NCBI GenBank assembly: GCA_024516035.1
Contig: CM044966.1
Span: 22,541,185 to 22,605,184 of the forward strand
Direction: 5' to 3'
Length of the DNA: 64,000 nt
Origin: Bactericera cockerelli
Lineage: Eukaryota; Arthropoda; Insecta; Hemiptera; Triozidae
Shown: positions 21,571 through 31,926 of the stretch, one piece after another
Layout of the letters: every line of letters starts with the position of its first letter
Numbering within the stretch: the first letter of the stretch is position 1
Notes under the pieces: generated by a model
Seen by the model: the letters and a program-made list of their open reading frames with translations, nothing else
Told to the model about the DNA's origin: nothing
The model's database searches: none
Position numbers and translations under genes: made by a program

Positions 21571-21985
21571 GTGCATTGGTAGTCAAGTGGTGACAGCGCT
21601 AGTCTGGTAATCCAAGGTAGCGTAGGGATCCGTTGGTTCGAATCCCACCGAGTGCATGAAATTTCCCTCATTCAGTATGAGTATAAACAGAAAAGTGAGA
21701 AGTTGTACTAGATTGGATGTACATGAATATCAGAACATACCTGGACAGCTGTTTCGAGATTATTTGCTCTCATCAGTAGGTATACAGGTAATAGTTCTGA
21801 TTATCCATGCCATCAACTTAACCTCTCTATTTTAATCAGTATAAACAGAAAAGTGAGAAGTTGTACATTAATTTGAGTTTGTAACTACATAATAACAAAA
21901 TTCTGAGGGTTAGGTGGTAGAAAATGCTTTGAGCATTAACCTTGCCTGGTGGTTCCTAAAAAGCTTCCACTAAAAAGTGATTTTA
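21571..21985 (+). repeat. SINE family A interrupted by another element
   Basis: Full head and tail of family A (GCATTGGTAGTCAAGTGG ... GGTTAGGTGGTAGAAAATGC). They are separated by about 195 inserted bases (21674-21868) that begin and end with the same ~28-bp sequence, ATAAACAGAAAAGTGAGAAG plus TTGTAC. Confidence 0.8.
21674..21868 (+). mobile_element. Inserted element with matching ends
   Basis: Both ends carry AGTATAAACAGAAAAGTGAG plus AAGTTGTA in direct orientation. Relatives at 32515-32690 and 49635-49715 share TAGATGTACATGAATATCAG and GAACATACCTG. It could be a tandemly duplicated SINE fragment or an element with long direct repeats; no frame. Confidence 0.5.
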
Positions 21986-22061
21986 TAATTTAAGGAGGGA
22001 AATGTAACACTTAGACTCCTTGCCCTAGGTATTTATAAATGCATGAAATAGCTCACTAATA

Positions 22062-22240
22062 GTCTGTCCCAGTATCTCAGTGGTAAAGGCAACACTCTGT
22101 GAATGCAGAGGTCGCGGTTTCGAAACCCAGCCAGGACATGACAAGTTATCCTCCCATTTGGGATTCTCGGACTTCTTGCTGGAATAATGGGACTTAATAG
22201 TCCTAATCGGGCAGCATAATTAATAAGGCGATATTATTAT
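22062..22240 (+). repeat. SINE family E
   Basis: Head TCTCAGTGGTAAAGGC, CTCTGTGAATGCAGAGG, TTCGAAACCCAGCC with the acceptor-like GTCCCAG...GGACA pairing, then ATGACAAGTTATCCTCCC, AATAATGGGACTTAATAGTC and GGCGATATTATT. Three further copies (23100, 26689, 41231) define the family. Confidence 0.8.
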
Positions 22241-22260
22241 TTTTTGTAGCCATGAGCTAC

Positions 22261-22405
22261 AAAAAACAGGAGCTACTGTAGACGCTTGTGGTCTGTATTG
22301 TAGCTTGCCCATCCCGTAGTATGAATCCCCTCTGATGGGCGAGAAGTGACACAATACTTCCCATTTAGGTGCTGGGTCAACACAAGCGCACCGGAAGGTA
22401 TCCCG
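22261..22405 (-). repeat. SINE family D tail
   Basis: AACAGGAGCTACTGTAGACG, TTGCCCATCCCGTAGTATG and GAAGTGACACAATACTTCCC are the family D tail in reverse. The tRNA-like head is absent. Confidence 0.75.
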
Positions 22406-23099
22406 TGCGCTCTTTTTTTTTTATATAAGGCGTTCTTTACAAGCTAGCATCTTTGACCATCCAATATCTTGCTATCAGTTCAGTTATGGCCAATTTCTTC
22501 AGGTGCATATCCGTTAAATATATTATATGTGTATTAGTGCCAATATCATCACTGTAAGAATTATATGGGTGACTATGTTATATTTTTAGAATTTTTTTAG
22601 AATCGACTCCAGGATACTTTTAAAGACTAAATACATTCCAAGCGGATTGCGAGTGTGACAGGAAGGAAGAGAGCCCAAGCAAATTTATTTTTTGTATGAA
22701 TTTTTTTTCTGTATTTTTTATGTTCTTTACTTTTCTAAGTTATGCTTCAAAACAATTATGTAAGATATTGTTGAAGAAATATAGTAAATATTAAATGCAG
22801 AGTGAAAAAAAAAACAAAAAATATTGTTAAACGGAGATACGTACAAAATAAAAACTTAGTTTTCAATGACATTATTATTAGGTACAAAATGTGAAACCTG
22901 GAACTGATTCTTGTACACCCTGTATAAGGTATAAGATGCATGTATGTTGGTTCAGTACGCTCGTTAAGGCGCACTGGAATGCACTACAGTTATAATGGAC
23001 CAGCTACTTACTCTACTTATACAGGGTGACCTAGAACATAATGGACCAGCTACTTACTCTACTTATGCAGGGTGACCGAGAACAACAATAATAATAATA

Positions 23100-23296
23100 T
23101 TGTCTTATTTATACTGCCCGATTAAGACTATTAAAGTCCCATTATTCCAGTAGTAAGCCCAAGATATATTATTATGTGGTAAAAATCCCAAATGGGAGGA
23201 TAACTTGTCATGTCCCGGCTGGGTTTCGAACCCACGACATCTGGATTCTCTGGATTCACAGAGTGCCGCCTTTACCACTGAGCTACCGGAACAGAC
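23100..23296 (-). repeat. SINE family E, reverse copy
   Basis: Reverse complement of the family E series: CTTATTTATACTGCCCGATT, GATAACTTGTCATGTCCCGG, TGGGTTTCGAACCCACGAC and ACCACTGAGCTACCGG. Confidence 0.85.
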
Positions 23297-23344
23297 CGAG
23301 AACAATAGGTATAACATAGAAAAACGTTAACCACTTGACTACCG

Positions 23345-23562
23345 TGCACTGGTAGTCAAGTCGTTAACGCGCTAGTCTGATAATCCACAGGTAGCGTAAG
23401 TATCCGTTGGTTCGAATCCCACCCAGAGCATGAATTTTTCCTCAATTATTTGAGTTTGTGACCATATAATAATAAGACACTGAGAGTTAGGTGGTAGAAA
23501 ATGCCTTGAGCATTTACCTTGCCTGGTAGTTACCTTCCACTAAAGAGTGTTATTATTATTAT
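23345..23562 (+). repeat. SINE family A, full copy
   Basis: GCACTGGTAGTCAAGTCGTT, AATCCACAGGTAGCG, GGTTCGAATCCCACCC, GCATGAATTTTTCCTC, GGTAGAAAATGCC and a final TTATTATTAT. Complete. Confidence 0.85.
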
Positions 23563-24104
23563 AAAAGGTATAAAATAAAAGGTAATAATTGAAGTAAAAT
23601 CTCAAGTATTTTAAAGTGACATAGTGACATTGCCAAATTAACCTCACCCCGCCTGAGTGGTGCCGGAAATAGTCACAAAGATTCGAATTTGAATGGTGAC
23701 TATTATTATTTTAATCATGGTGTTAGTTATTACTTCTGAGAAATTTCTAATATTAAGAATCGGAAGTATTGTGTTTGTTTTTGTAAAAAAAAATATATAT
23801 ATTATTTTTTGCTCCGATTTAAATTTTTTTTTTACCTGGACGTTTCTTTTATTATTTTTTTTATCCTCATCAAGGGTGTTGCTGTTTTGACTCAAAGTAA
23901 GGACCACCCTGTATAATGCACTTAGTTCCAGCGAGTGGTAAGACCCAAGACCAGGCACCTCACCCATTAGGTTAGGGTCATTATTACCGAGATATACCGC
24001 TAGAGGCACCCAGGAGAATCCAGCGTACCGGTAGGTACCTTATGCATTCCTGGTCTAGTGGTTTTTTTTTTTTTTTTTTTTTTTTTCAAGATGAGTGTTT
24101 CACA

Positions 24105-24745
24105 GGCTTTTTACTTTCCTTATCCTATAATAAGGAAAGTATTGTATTCGTCGAAAATTTGACCTACCCAGCTTTTCACATTTCTGGACGAATCATAGCC
24201 TCAGGATACCAAAAAAGTGGTTTTCAGCCATTGGTCCGTGCGTCTGTCTGTGTGTGTGTCTGTGTGTGTGTGAACAGGATATCTCAAGAACGGTAAGAGC
24301 TAGAGACTTGAAATTTGGTATGGTAATTAATTTTATACACCAGACGAACCATGAAACTTTTGGTTGAAATCGGCCGCATTCTGCGGCCGCAGGGCCGCAA
24401 ATATTGGCCGCAAGCACCGCTTCTTTGAATTGGTTAAAGATACAAAAAAAGTTAGAGAACAACATCTTCTCAGATTAAAAAAATAATAGAGGTTCACTCT
24501 GATCATTTTTTTGATATCTTTAACTTTTTGGAAACCGGCCCCAATTTACCGGTATTGTAGGGGGACCCGATTGGACTAACTTTTTTATTATTCATCCTAG
24601 ATGGGGGTTGTGACATATCAAATTAAATGATTTTGAAGTGCTGATCACGAATTTGGCATTGATTTTTAGTTATCTGTTACCGTTCAGTCACCAGTGGCGG
24701 AATTCGACTCCTTTTTGGGAGATAAGGAAAGTCGTGTGATGTTTA
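24105..24745 (+). repeat. Dispersed repeat, CCTATAATAAGGAAAG family
   Basis: TTATCCTATAATAAGGAAAG, CGAAAATTTGACCTACCCAG, TTTCTGGACGAATCATAGCC, GGTCCGTGCGTCTGTCTG and ATATCTCAAGAACGGTAAGA. The first 250 bases recur in reverse at 36440-36655, inside intron 1 of the secreted-protein gene. There is no frame. Confidence 0.65.
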
Positions 24746-24818
24746 CACCAGATTTTTTCATTTTAAAGTCATGAAAAAGAAGTTACTGTAGATAGTGTAG
24801 AATTGTAGATGCTTGTTG

Positions 24819-24850
24819 TCTAGCTGCATTCATAATAGCAAGTAAGTTTT
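24819..24850 (+). pseudogene. Scrap matching the end of exon 1 of the secreted-protein gene
   Basis: TCTAGCTGCATTCATAATAG plus CA, followed by GTAAGTTT, equals the last 22 coding bases and the donor of the minus-strand exon at 36670-36724, with one change at the exon's last base (A for G). The frame upstream has a TAG and no ATG, so it cannot encode the leader. The 47-bp array begins 12 bases later. It is a relic of a duplicated first exon. Confidence 0.6.
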
Positions 24851-24860
24851 CTTTTCTTTT

Positions 24861-26546
24861 CTAGTCTGGTATATATAAGGTAGTTAACCAAGTTATCTTG
24901 GTTCAGGACAGCTAGTCTGGTATAAGTTAGTTTTAACCAAGTTATCTTGGTTCAGGACAGTTAGTCTGGTATAAGATAGTTAACCAAGTTATCTTGGTTC
25001 AGGACAGCTAGTCTGGTATAAGGTAGTTAACCAAGTTATCTTGGTTCAGGACAGCTAGTCTGGTATAAGATAGTTAACCAAGTTATCTTGGTTCAGGACA
25101 GCTAGTCTGGTATAAGATAGTTAACCAAGTTATCTTGGTTCAGGACAGCTAGTCTGGTATAAGATAGTTAACCAAGTTATCTTGGTTCAGGACAGCTAGT
25201 CTGGTATAAGATAGTTAACCAAGTTATCTTGGTTCAGGACAGCTAGTCTGGTATAAGATAGTTAACCAAGTTATCTTGGTTCAGGACAGCTAGTCTGGTA
25301 TAAGATAGTTAACCAAGTTATCTTGGTTCAGGACAGTTAGTCTGGTATAAGATAGTTAACCAAGTTATCTTGGTTCAGGACAGCTAGTCTGGTATAAGAT
25401 AGTTAACCAAGTTATCTTGGTTCAGGACAGCTAGTCTGGTATAGGGTAGTTAACCAAGTTATCTTGGTTCAGGACAGCTAGTCTGGTATAAGGTAGTTAA
25501 CCAAGTTATCTTGGTTCAGGACAGCTAGTCTGGTATAGGGTAGTTAACCAAGTTATCTTGGTTCAGGACAGCTAGTCTGGTATAGGGTAGTTAACCAAGT
25601 TATCTTGGTTCAGGACAGCTAGTCTGGTATAAGGTAGTTAACCAAGTTATCTTGGTTCAGGACAGCTAGTCTGGTATAAGGTAGTTAACCAAGTTATCTT
25701 GGTTCAGGACAGCTAGTCTGGTATAAGGTAGTTAACCAAGTTATCTTGGTTCAGGACAGCTAGTCTGGTATAAGGTAGTTAACCAAGTTATCTTGGTTCA
25801 GGACAGCTAGTCTGGTATAAGGTAGTTCACCAAGTTATCTTGGTTCAGGACAGCTAGTCTGGTATAAGGTAGTTAACCAAGTTATCTTGGTTCAGGACAG
25901 CTAGTCTGGTATAAGATAGTTAACCAAGTTATCTTGGTTCAGGACAGCTAGTCTGGTATAAGGTAGTTAACCAAGTTATCTTGGTTCAGGACAGCTAGTC
26001 TGGTATAAGGTAGTTCACCAAGTTATCTTGGTTCAGGACAGCTAGTCTGGTATAGGGTAGTTAACCAAGTTATCTTGGTTCAGGACAGCTAGTCTGGTAT
26101 AGGGTAGTTAACCAAGTTATCTTGGTTCAGGACAGCTAGTCTGGTATAAGGTAGTTAACCAAGTTATCTTGGTTCAGGACAGCTAGTCTGGTATAAGGTA
26201 GTTAACCAAGTTATCTTGGTTCAGGACAGCTAGTCTGGTATAAGGTAGTTAACCAAGTTATCTTGGTTCAGGACAGCTAGTCTGGTATAAGGTAGTTAAC
26301 CAAGTTATCTTGGTTCAGGACAGCTAGTCTGGTATAAGGTAGTTCACCAAGTTATCTTGGTTCAGGACAGCTAGTCTGGTATAAGGTAGTTAACCAAGTT
26401 ATCTTGGTTCAGGACAGCTAGTCTGGTATAAGATAGTTAACCAAGTTATCTTGGTTCAGGACAGCTAGTCTGGTATAAGGTAGTTAACCAAGTTATCTTG
26501 GTTCAGGACAGCTAGTCTGGTATAAGGTAGTTCACCAAGTTATCTT
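24861..26546. repeat. 47-bp palindrome-bearing tandem array
   Basis: About 36 copies of a 47-bp unit: CTAGTCTGGTATAAGGTAGT, then TAACCAAGTTATCTTGGTTC and AGGACAG. Each unit holds a hairpin AACCAAG-TTAT-CTTGGTT (7-bp stem, 4-base loop). Variants AAGATAG, AGGGTAG and GTTCACC mark individual units. From about 25536 the order of 11 marked units is repeated exactly 517 bp later, so the right third is a duplicated block. Units are otherwise almost identical. Confidence 0.97.
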
Positions 26547-26688
26547 AGACCATGCAACCGTTACAGGCGTAGCAATCCGTTACACATGTAATTGTAATTG
26601 TTACGTGAGGTGCACCTCAGCCCTGAGTACATAGAGAACAAATTATGTGTACAGGGTTAGCCTGAAGTCAGTACTTAGTCTGTCCCGG

Positions 26689-26890
26689 TAGCTCAGTGGT
26701 AAAGGCGGCACTCTGTGAATCCAAAGACTCCAGAGGTCGTGGGTTCGAAACCTAGCCGGGACATGACATGTTATCCTCCCAATTGGGATTTTTACCACAT
26801 AATAATATGTCTTGGGCTTACTGCTGGAATAATGGGACTTTAATAGTCCTAATCGGGCAGTATAAATAAGGCGATATTATTATTATTACT
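26689..26890 (+). repeat. SINE family E, full copy
   Basis: TGTCCCGGTAGCTCAGTGGT ... GGTTCGAAACCTAGCCGGGA. The GTCCCGG and CCGGGAC ends can form a 7-bp acceptor-like stem. A 12-base insertion (about CAAAGACTCCAG) lies in the anticodon-arm region. The tail ends GGCGATATTATTATTATT. Confidence 0.85.
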
Positions 26891-26909
26891 TAGTGAAGAA
26901 TGTGAACAT

Positions 26910-26952
26910 ATGCAGGGTGACCATAAAGTCTTACCCCACTCGGCTCCGTCAG
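26910..26952 (+). mobile_element. Fragment of the foldback element
   Basis: GCAGGGTGACCATAAAGTCT plus TACCCCACT resembles the left end of the elements at 19113 and 39372. Nothing else of the element remains. Confidence 0.5.
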
Positions 26953-27144
26953 CCAGGGGCCTATTACATAAAGCACTTTACACTTCAAACTTGACGAGTT
27001 CACACTTCATGATTCAAATTCTGTTCCATAAAGATTTGTCAAGTCATTTGTCAAGTGTGGCACAAATTTTCTTCCGGTTTTACTAGTGCTAATTATTTAT
27101 TTGAATGAATTAGAGACAACTGTGAAGGACACAAGAAAACAAAG

Positions 27145-27174
27145 ATGGCCGATTTGAGGGGACGCATGTTTGAG
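27145..27174 (+). CDS. Possible short first exon
   Basis: AAAGATGG gives a good start context. The frame reads MADLRGRMFE and meets a donor-like GAG|GTGAGG. Upstream sequence (26955-27110) recurs at 28590-28740, so the start may lie in a repeat. With only ten codons and no downstream exon found, this is a weak call. Confidence 0.15.
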
Positions 27175-27530
27175 GTGAGGGATTACGAGTTCTTCATTTA
27201 CTTATTACTCCATAAATAAATAAAATATATAATTAAATTTTTGACCAAGAATCGAGTAGGCTCTTTTTTTAATAGCCCAAACCAATAAATATCGCGGATT
27301 TCTCAACATGTGTTTGTCGATGTGTTATTTCCCACCTTGGACTCCATAATATGGATATAACATATTATGTTATGCCTGTGTTGTGTAACATCACCTGTTC
27401 AATCCATGTTATTTTGCTTGGAGCTAAAAGATTTCTTGCATTGAATCTTCTACAATGTGATTTTATAAAGGGTGGTGTGAAATTTTCTACAATGTTTTGT
27501 AGAAGATTCCGAAATACAATAACCACTGAG

Positions 27531-27690
27531 CGTGCGATTAGCTCAGTGGTTAAGCACTCGCTTGCCATGCGGAAAGTCCCGGGTTCGATCCCCTGTGCCG
27601 ACAAAAATTTGTATTCGTAATTTGGTTACAATTGTTTGTAAGGGATACCTTCCGGTGCGCTCGTGTTGGGGCGTTGACCGATTCCGCAAA
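27531..27690 (+). repeat. SINE family D, head and body
   Basis: GCGATTAGCTCAGTGGTTAA, CTCGCTTGCCATGCGG, GGGTTCGATCCCC, GTGCCGACAAAAATTTGTAT and GGTTACAATTGTTTGTAAGG. After CGCTCGTGTTGG it changes to unrelated sequence, so the 3' end is lost. Confidence 0.8.
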
Positions 27691-27755
27691 ACCCTCTCCG
27701 ATTGCGCCGGCTACCGATTCTGCCACGAAAAAAAAACTCTTCAATTCCGCAAGGT

Positions 27756-27835
27756 ACGCTGAAACCAGGACTTGAACCACCGACCTCCAGGTTACAAGTC
27801 CGCCGCCTTATCGATCAATCTACTGAGATCGGAGC
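27756..27835 (-). repeat. SINE family C head
   Basis: Reverse strand: GTAGATTGATCGATAAGGCG, GACTTGTAACCTGGAGG, GGTTCAAGTCCTGG. Only the tRNA-like part is present. Confidence 0.7.
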
Positions 27836-27899
27836 GCCTGGCTATATGTATATTAGTGACCTGCCCTTGGGCGATCTTTCATACAACTTATACCTACAG

Positions 27900-28076
27900 T
27901 GAAACGTTGTTAGAAATATAGGAACAATACACTCTAAACAAAACAGGCAGAGATTTGATCTGCGTCTCAAGCGTGGAAAATCGAACGGGCGTCCTCTTGA
28001 CTGCCCTAAAGATGAGAAGTTGTTGTATAATAAACATCTATAAAAATTGTTAAAAAAAAAAGAAAAAAAAAAAAAG
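27900..28076 (+). mobile_element. LINE 3' remnant (possible)
   Basis: One frame reads VVRNIGTIHSKQNRQRFDLR, then RPLDCPKDEKLLYNKHL and stop, followed within about 30 bases by an A-rich tract (28050-28075). A basic segment, then 'KLLYN' just before the stop and a poly-A, resembles the C-terminus of non-LTR retrotransposon polymerases. Without the catalytic YxDD region this remains tentative. Confidence 0.35.
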
Positions 28077-28136
28077 ATGAGAACTTAGCCTGGAGATGGA
28101 CACCGTGGAAAATTTGGTTCCCAAACAGTCAACAGT

Positions 28137-28265
28137 CAGTAGCTTGATCAATAAGGCGGGCGCGCGGCAGACTTGTAACCTGGAGGTCGGTGGTTCAAGT
28201 CCCGGTTTCAGCTTGGATTAAGTACCTAAATCTAGTTTGATAACTCTATAACTTTTAACTTTATT
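28137..28265 (+). repeat. SINE family C
   Basis: TAGCTTGATCAATAAGGCGG, GACTTGTAACCTGGAGGTCG, GGTTCAAGTCCCGGTTTCAG, then a degraded tail (ATAACTCTATAACTTTTAAC). Confidence 0.75.
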
Positions 28266-28354
28266 TCCAATGCAGTTAAATCTGTACATAAGATAACTCA
28301 AGGGACCGGAAATGTTTGTACAGGATTCTTTTTTAAAGAGGTTAGTTTCCTTCA

Positions 28355-28470
28355 TCATCATAGGGTGGCGTCATCGTGAATGATGGTAGCCCGACAGTGG
28401 AGGAATGACTCAGCACTTCTACCATTGTCTTTACAAGGAGGCTAACAATTGACAAGGGCCCCCAGAACCA
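28355..28470 (-). repeat. Dispersed repeat shared with 11385-11475
   Basis: ATCATAGGGTGGCGTCATCG, GGAATGACTCAGCACTTCT and TTGACAAGGGCCCCC are the reverse complement of the block at 11385-11475. Confidence 0.7.
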
Positions 28471-28761
28471 AGCCAATGCTGGTCTACTCCCTGTTTATAG
28501 TCCCCCAGACCGACTACTGGTCTACTCCCTGTTTATAGTCCCCCAGCCAGACTATTTTTTATCCTTCAAGTGAGGTAAATTTGACATGGAACTCTCACAT
28601 GGAACTCACACTTCAAGGTTCAAATTGTGTACCATAAAGAAACTTTACAAATTGATTTATAAAGTCTTTTGTCAAGTGAATGTTCTTCCATTTTTACTAG
28701 AGTTTATTATTTTTTTGGTGGAATTAGAGTTCCTGGGACTAATCTCAACTATTCAATACCG

Positions 28762-28970
28762 GACGGAATCCGGTGATTGACCTGAGAGATTCGGGACGGA
28801 ATCCAGTGATTGCCCTGAGAGATTAGGGACGGAATCCGGTGATTGAACTGACGGATCCGGGACGGAATTGACCTGGGAGATTCGGGACGGAATCCGGTGA
28901 TTGACCTGAGAGATTCGGCACGGAATCCGATTATTGACCTGAGAGATTCGGGACGGAATCCGGTGTCGTC
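28762..28970. repeat. 33-bp tandem array
   Basis: About six units of 33 bp: GGGACGGAATCCGGTGATTG followed by ACCTGAGAGATTC, with point variants and one shortened unit near 28860. Confidence 0.93.
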
Positions 28971-29274
28971 TGGAATGGGTTGCCCCAGGGTGAGGGCTAG
29001 GGTCTAGGGACTCTAGGGTCTCCTAATGGAGATACCTACCTGTGAGGTTTAGAAATTGGGTGAAACCCATTAGAGGCCTATACCCAAGTAAGTGTAATTA
29101 TAGATGCGGGTATAAATGGACCTCGAGATAAGAAATATATAATATTATTATGATTAATTTTGTCTGTCAGAAATACAGGATGAATCCTCAAAGATCCCCT
29201 TGTACAAAGAATCTAAGATCCTCTGGTTCAAAGAATCTAAAGATTTAAACTCTCAAATCTTTATGAATACCAAC

Positions 29275-29440
29275 CTACCTCAGTAGCTTGATCGATAAGG
29301 CGGCGAACTTGTAATCTGGAGGTCGGTGGTTCAAGTCCCTGATTCAGTGTGGATTTAGTAAAGCGAGTTTGAGTGGTTGTGATATCACGAAAGTAAATAA
29401 CACAAATACGTCTGATAACTATAACTTCACAGTTAGGTGT
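29275..29440 (+). repeat. SINE family C, full copy
   Basis: CCTCAGTAGCTTGATCGATA, GAACTTGTAATCTGGAGG, GGTTCAAGTCCCTG, GGATTTAGTAAAGCGAG, GTGATATCACGAAAGT and a TGATAACTATAACTT end. Confidence 0.8.
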
Positions 29441-29499
29441 CAGCACGTATATTAGGTACAAACAGCTGTTTATAACTAAATTAATAATACAATTTTTTT

Positions 29500-29578
29500 G
29501 TCGACTGCGGGACTCGAGCCCGGGATCTTCCGCATAGCTAAGCGAGGATCTTCTTACTTACCACTGAGCTAACATAGG
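29500..29578 (-). repeat. SINE family D head
   Basis: Reverse strand reads AGCTCAGTGGTAAG, a Gly-like loop and GGGCTCGAGTCCCGCAGTC. Only the tRNA-like region is left. Confidence 0.6.
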
Positions 29579-29714
29579 TGATAAATTCTCACTTCCTGTC
29601 CTGATATATTCTCACTTCATCCGGTTATTATTGTAATTATTTATAGTTATGTATAGTATAATTATGTATTATTAGATATTAATCTCTCATTCATCCTGTA
29701 CTTGGACATGCCAG

Positions 29715-30190
29715 GAGACTAGACATTGGTCTGGGCGTCCATATAATCCTTCCACCACTGTGAGATAGGTATCTGTGCCTAGACATTGTATCTGGACGTC
29801 CATATAATCCTTCAACCACCGTGAGATAGGTATCTGTGCCTAGACATTGGATCTGGGCGTCCATATAATCCTTTTACCACAGTGAGATAGGTATCTGTGC
29901 CTAGACATTGGATCTGGGCGTCCATATAATCCTTCCACCACAGTGAGATAGGTATCTGTGCCTAGACATTGGATCTGGGCGTCCATATAATCCTTCCACC
30001 ACAGTGAGATAGGTATCTGTGCCTAGACATTGGATCTGGGCGTCCATATAATCCTTCCACCACAGTGAGATAGGTATCTGTGCCTAGACATTGGATCTGG
30101 GCGTCCATATAATCCTTCCACCACTGTGAGATAGGTATCTGTGCCTAGACATTGGATCTGGGCGTCCATATAATCCTTCCACCACCGTGA
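29715..30190. repeat. 61-bp tandem array
   Basis: About eight units of 61 bp: GTGAGATAGGTATCTGTGCC, TAGACATTGGATCTGGGCG, TCCATATAATCCTTCCACCA. The inner units are virtually identical and the outer ones diverge, the usual pattern of unequal exchange. A lone inverted relative lies at 20105-20190. Confidence 0.95.
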
Positions 30191-30480
30191 TAAAAGTCTA
30201 CGATATCTGTAATGACCTTGCCATTAAAGTACCTCAGAGTCTTATCTTTAAATGTTTATACATTGATTCAATGTATATTGTACTATGTATCTATATAATT
30301 TTTTTTAAATTTATATTGTACTATGTAGGTATATGTTTCTTTTATGTACGAGTATATTGTACTATATTATACATGTACATATTTTATGCACCAGCATAAT
30401 AGTCTCTGCCATAAATTTATGGGTGCCATTTCAAGGATGAGGACACCTAACATTGCGGGAGCCATTTCTTAATATACGTA

Positions 30481-30625
30481 CTGACCTCAGCACCTTGATC
30501 GATAAGGTGGCGGAAAAGTAACCTGGAGGTTGGTGGTTCAAGTCCAGAGTTAGGCAATAATTTTGTATAGTTCGAATTTGAGTAGTTGTGACATTGCGAA
30601 AGTAACACAAAAAGATAACAAAAAA
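30481..30625 (+). repeat. SINE family C, diverged copy
   Basis: CCTCAGCACCTTGATCGATA, AAGTAACCTGGAGGTTGG, GGTTCAAGTCC, then AATTTGAGTAGTTGTGACAT and GAAAGTAACACAAA. Confidence 0.75.
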
Positions 30626-30654
30626 ACCTATTTTTTTTATAGTAGATGAATAAT

Positions 30655-30860
30655 AATACTCTTTAGTGGAAGGTACCCACCAGACGAGGTTAATGCTCAA
30701 AGCATTTTCTACCACCTAACCCTCCGAGTCTTATTATTATGTGGTCACAAACTCAAATTAATGAGGAAAAATTCATGCACTGGGTGGGATTCGAACCAAC
30801 GAATCCATACACTACCTTGATTCTCAGACTAGCGCGTTAACCACTTGACTATGAGGGAAC
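30655..30860 (-). repeat. SINE family A, full copy
   Basis: Reverse of the whole family A order: ACTCTTTAGTGGAAGGTACC, TTTTCTACCACCTAACCCTC, GAGGAAAAATTCATGCAC, GGGTGGGATTCGAACCAACG and GTTAACCACTTGACTA. Confidence 0.85.
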
Positions 30861-31276
30861 TCAAACAGAATTTTATTTTCTCTTGTGTCCAGTTTTCTCT
30901 TATAAAAATGTTATGACGTCTCCATTAATATTATGGTTCCATGCATGTTCCTAAAATGTTTATATATAAATATCACAAAATATTTGAATTGAATTGAATA
31001 AGTCAATGTTAAATAAGTTCATTTACTTATTACTTCCAATAATTTCAACAACAAAAAAATCAAATCAAATCAGTACATTGTAAACAAGTTGCTCGTCCAA
31101 CCCATATGGTCATTAGGTTGATGGATGCCGCCGCATACCTGACTATATACATGACCGGCTCAGTGATCACAACTATCACAAGTTATATTTTTACCAAAGC
31201 TCAGACTTGGAACAGGTTCCATGCCACTTTCTCCGGCTCAATCATATACAGGATGTCCAAGGATTTTTACTTTGTA

Positions 31277-31435
31277 CCAATCTCAGTAGCTTGATCGATA
31301 AGGCAGCGGACTTGTAACCTGGAGGTCGGTGGTTCAAGTCCCGGTTTCAGCGAAGATTTAGTAAAGCGAGTTTGAGTAGTTGTGATGATATCACGAAAGT
31401 GAGCAACACAAATATGACAACTTTTTTTTTACTTT
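31277..31435 (+). repeat. SINE family C, full copy
   Basis: CTCAGTAGCTTGATCGATAA, GGACTTGTAACCTGGAGG, GGTTCAAGTCCCGGTTTCAG, ATTTAGTAAAGCGAGTTTGA and ACAAATATGACAACTTT. Confidence 0.85.
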
Positions 31436-31926
31436 GTATAGCCTCGCCTATGCGGTAGCTATAGATTTATAGAAAATATTTTTTTCGGTCGGTTTTTTCG
31501 AAATTGAGCTGGTAAGATTTCTGGACGAATTAGACTCCCCTGATTTTTTTTTTTTTTTTGATAATTTCAGAATCATTTGTAGGGTATATTCTAGGAAGAA
31601 AAAAAAACATTTTTTGAAAATGTAACCTGGAAATTGATTGTGAAATATTCTATCGAAGAAAAAGGAAAGTAAAAAAAAAAACTCGAAACACCCTGTATGT
31701 ATCTTACTGACACACTATATAAGCTCACCGAAGAGAAGTTTCATAGCTTGTTTCAAAATCACTTTATGACGGAAGCTGGTCAACTGATAATTGTGTAGCT
31801 TTCCTATTGTTGACCTCTGAGGTAATCAACACGGCCTTTTGATCCGAAGGTCGTTGGTTCACATCTCGACAGGGGCGGAAATTGACGTGCTGTAAAAAGT
31901 GGTTGATGATTACGTGCGATGATGAG

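Noticed and set aside
27531..27604. A real tRNA-Gly gene
   Set aside because: The same head with the same tail is found in many dispersed, truncated copies, so it is a SINE head. The same argument removes the Thr-like and other tRNA-like modules.
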